Assembly (NCBI GenBank): GCA_963972425.1
Contig: CAXAUF010000008.1
Coordinates: 1 to 64,000, forward strand
Reading direction: 5' to 3'
Length of the DNA stretch: 64,000 nt
Source: Algorimicrobium sp002414705
GTDB lineage: Bacteria; Bacteroidota; Bacteroidia; Flavobacteriales; Flavobacteriaceae
Shown here piece by piece: positions 63,065 to 64,000 of the stretch. The translations under genes and the position numbers were made by a program. Below the pieces are notes generated by a model. That model had not been told where the DNA came from. It was given only the letters and a program-made list of their open reading frames with translations, and did not search any database. Numbering within the stretch: the stretch's first letter is position 1; each line of letters opens with the position of its first letter.

Positions 63065-64000
63065 TTAATTAGTGATTTTTTTAACGTTAACATAAAAATC
63101 AGAGTCAATTTCAAAATTTTCAGATAAAATCGGAGTAGTTTTCCACTCTGAATTCGGAAAAATCCAATGCTTTTTATTATTAAACGTTACTTGAATAGGC
63201 ATATCAAAATCGGCAACAATTTCTGTCCAACGGTATTTCAATTTGCCATCTTTTATTTCGTATTCTAAAGTTGGTATCATGGTGGTTCTCAAGTATTGAT
63301 TAAAGAATGCCGATAAATCAATCCCAGATTGGTCACTTATATAATCTTCAATCTGTTTGGTAGTGACTGTTTGGTGGTAAAACGTTTTGTTCAAACCGCG
63401 CAAAATTTGGCGCCATTTTTCATCGTCTTCAACAAGTTGACGCAATGTGTGTAACATATTTCCACCTTTAGGATACATATCGCTAGAGCCTTCTTTATTG
63501 ACGTTATAATAACCAATAATGGGTCTGTCGTTACTAATACCTTTTCGGGTTCCAATAACATATTGAGAAGATGCTTCCTTGCCATGGTGGTAATCTAAAA
63601 ACAGATTTTCAGAGTAATTAGTAAACCCTTCATGTATCCACATATCTGCAATATCAATATAGGTTATGTTGTTGGCAAACCATTCGTGACCAGATTCATG
63701 AATGATTAAAAAATCGAATTTCAATCCCAAGCCAGTACCCGATAAATCACGCCCTAAATACCCTTTTTTATATTGATTTCCGTAGGTTACAGAACTTTGA
63801 TGTTCCATGCCTAAATAAGGGACTTCAACCAATTTAAAACCATCTTCATAAAATGGGTAAGGACCAAACCAATGCTCGAAAGCTTCCATCATTTTTGGTG
63901 CATCGGTAAAATGTTCTTTAGCTTTCTCAAGATTATAACTTAATACAAAATAATCCATATCCAAAGGACCATTTTCACCTTCATAGACTTCTGAAAAATG
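63065..64000 (-). CDS. M1 family metallopeptidase (partial, N-terminus beyond the window)
   Basis: The 311 visible C-terminal residues of an M1 aminopeptidase; the frame is open to the right edge. The zinc site HESGHEWF and, 18 residues later, the Glu of WIHEGFTNYSE match HEXXH-18-E. The upstream segment YLGMEHQSSVTYGNQY corresponds to the substrate-binding region. It probably acts in the periplasm or at the outer membrane. The nearest ATG to the right edge (63964) is internal. Confidence 0.93.
   Translation of the reverse strand, partial: HFSEVYEGENGPLDMDYFVLSYNLEKAKEHFTDAPKMMEAFEHWFGPYPFYEDGFKLVEVPYLGMEHQSSVTYGNQYKKGYLGRDLSGTGLGLKFDFLIIHESGHEWFANNITYIDIADMWIHEGFTNYSENLFLDYHHGKEASSQYVIGTRKGISNDRPIIGYYNVNKEGSSDMYPKGGNMLHTLRQLVEDDEKWRQILRGLNKTFYHQTVTTKQIEDYISDQSGIDLSAFFNQYLRTTMIPTLEYEIKDGKLKYRWTEIVADFDMPIQVTFNNKKHWIFPNSEWKTTPILSENFEIDSDFYVNVKKITN

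Overview
The window looks like the chromosome of a Bacteroidota member, most probably a marine Flavobacteriaceae. It is AT-rich and has the phylum-type -7 promoter element TAnnTTTG in front of many genes. It carries several TonB-dependent receptors, lipoproteins with Bacteroidota-style lipoboxes, a fused CcoN-CcoO oxidase subunit, a Sec/lipoprotein-type clade II NosZ, and many families best known from flavobacteria (2TM-domain proteins, the LETM1-related protein, DUF4870, DUF2141, AIM24). I saw no tRNA, rRNA, CRISPR array, insertion sequence or prophage. No gene-free stretch exceeds 300 bases; the longest gaps (about 200-230 bases) lie upstream of the nos operon, upstream of the gene at 3586 and around 27184-27413.

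Layout. 1-5.9 kb: a PspC/PadR pair (PspC cut by the left edge), small membrane and hotdog proteins, an AIM24 protein, and a divergent oxyR-dps pair. 5.9-12.9 kb: a tightly packed minus-strand operon (DUF58, MoxR ATPase, DUF4350, DUF4129, a six-helix membrane protein, SpoIIM-like protein) with a divergent RDD gene. 13-19 kb: housekeeping genes (TRIC channel, cyclophilin lipoprotein, NUDIX, acyltransferase, ECF sigma with a membrane partner, NDH-2, lysoplasmalogenase). 19-26 kb: a TonB receptor, a TonB protein, a TPR protein, then a LytS/LytTR two-component system with three copies of a 2TM domain. 26-32.7 kb: LETM1-related protein, a second TonB receptor, GH53 and DJ-1 lipoproteins, Cu/Zn superoxide dismutase.

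32.7-55.4 kb is the most coherent part, a low-oxygen and copper respiration region: hemN and a universal stress protein; a clade II nos operon (cytochrome c, fasciclin, nosZ, membrane protein, nosL, nosD, nosF, nosY); a copper-handling block (small Cys protein, tandem YtkA/FixH-like lipoprotein, OprC/NosA-like copper receptor); the complete cbb3 oxidase cluster (ccoS, ccoNO, ccoQ, ccoP, ccoG, fixH, TauE/SafE-like protein); the copper P-type ATPase ccoI; and a Crp/Fnr regulator. A 16-bp palindrome, TATGA-N6-TCATA, stands before hemN, nos, the copper block, the cco operon and ccoI. Its centre is always exactly 29.5 bases from the start of the -7 element, about -41 from the predicted transcription start, which is the class II activator position. 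The same palindrome before the crp/fnr gene sits closer to that gene's own -7 box, suggesting autorepression. The regulator's recognition helix suits this half-site. This is the main system I found: one local Crp/Fnr regulator that probably co-activates N2O reductase, cbb3 oxidase, anaerobic haem synthesis and copper supply.

The ccoI gene has an in-frame TAA that removes its last two membrane helices, although the missing 62 codons follow intact. 55.4-64 kb: a large BNR-repeat exported protein, a VWA plus AAA ATPase pair, a PepSY membrane protein, a lipoprotein, and the C-terminal part of an M1 aminopeptidase cut by the right edge.
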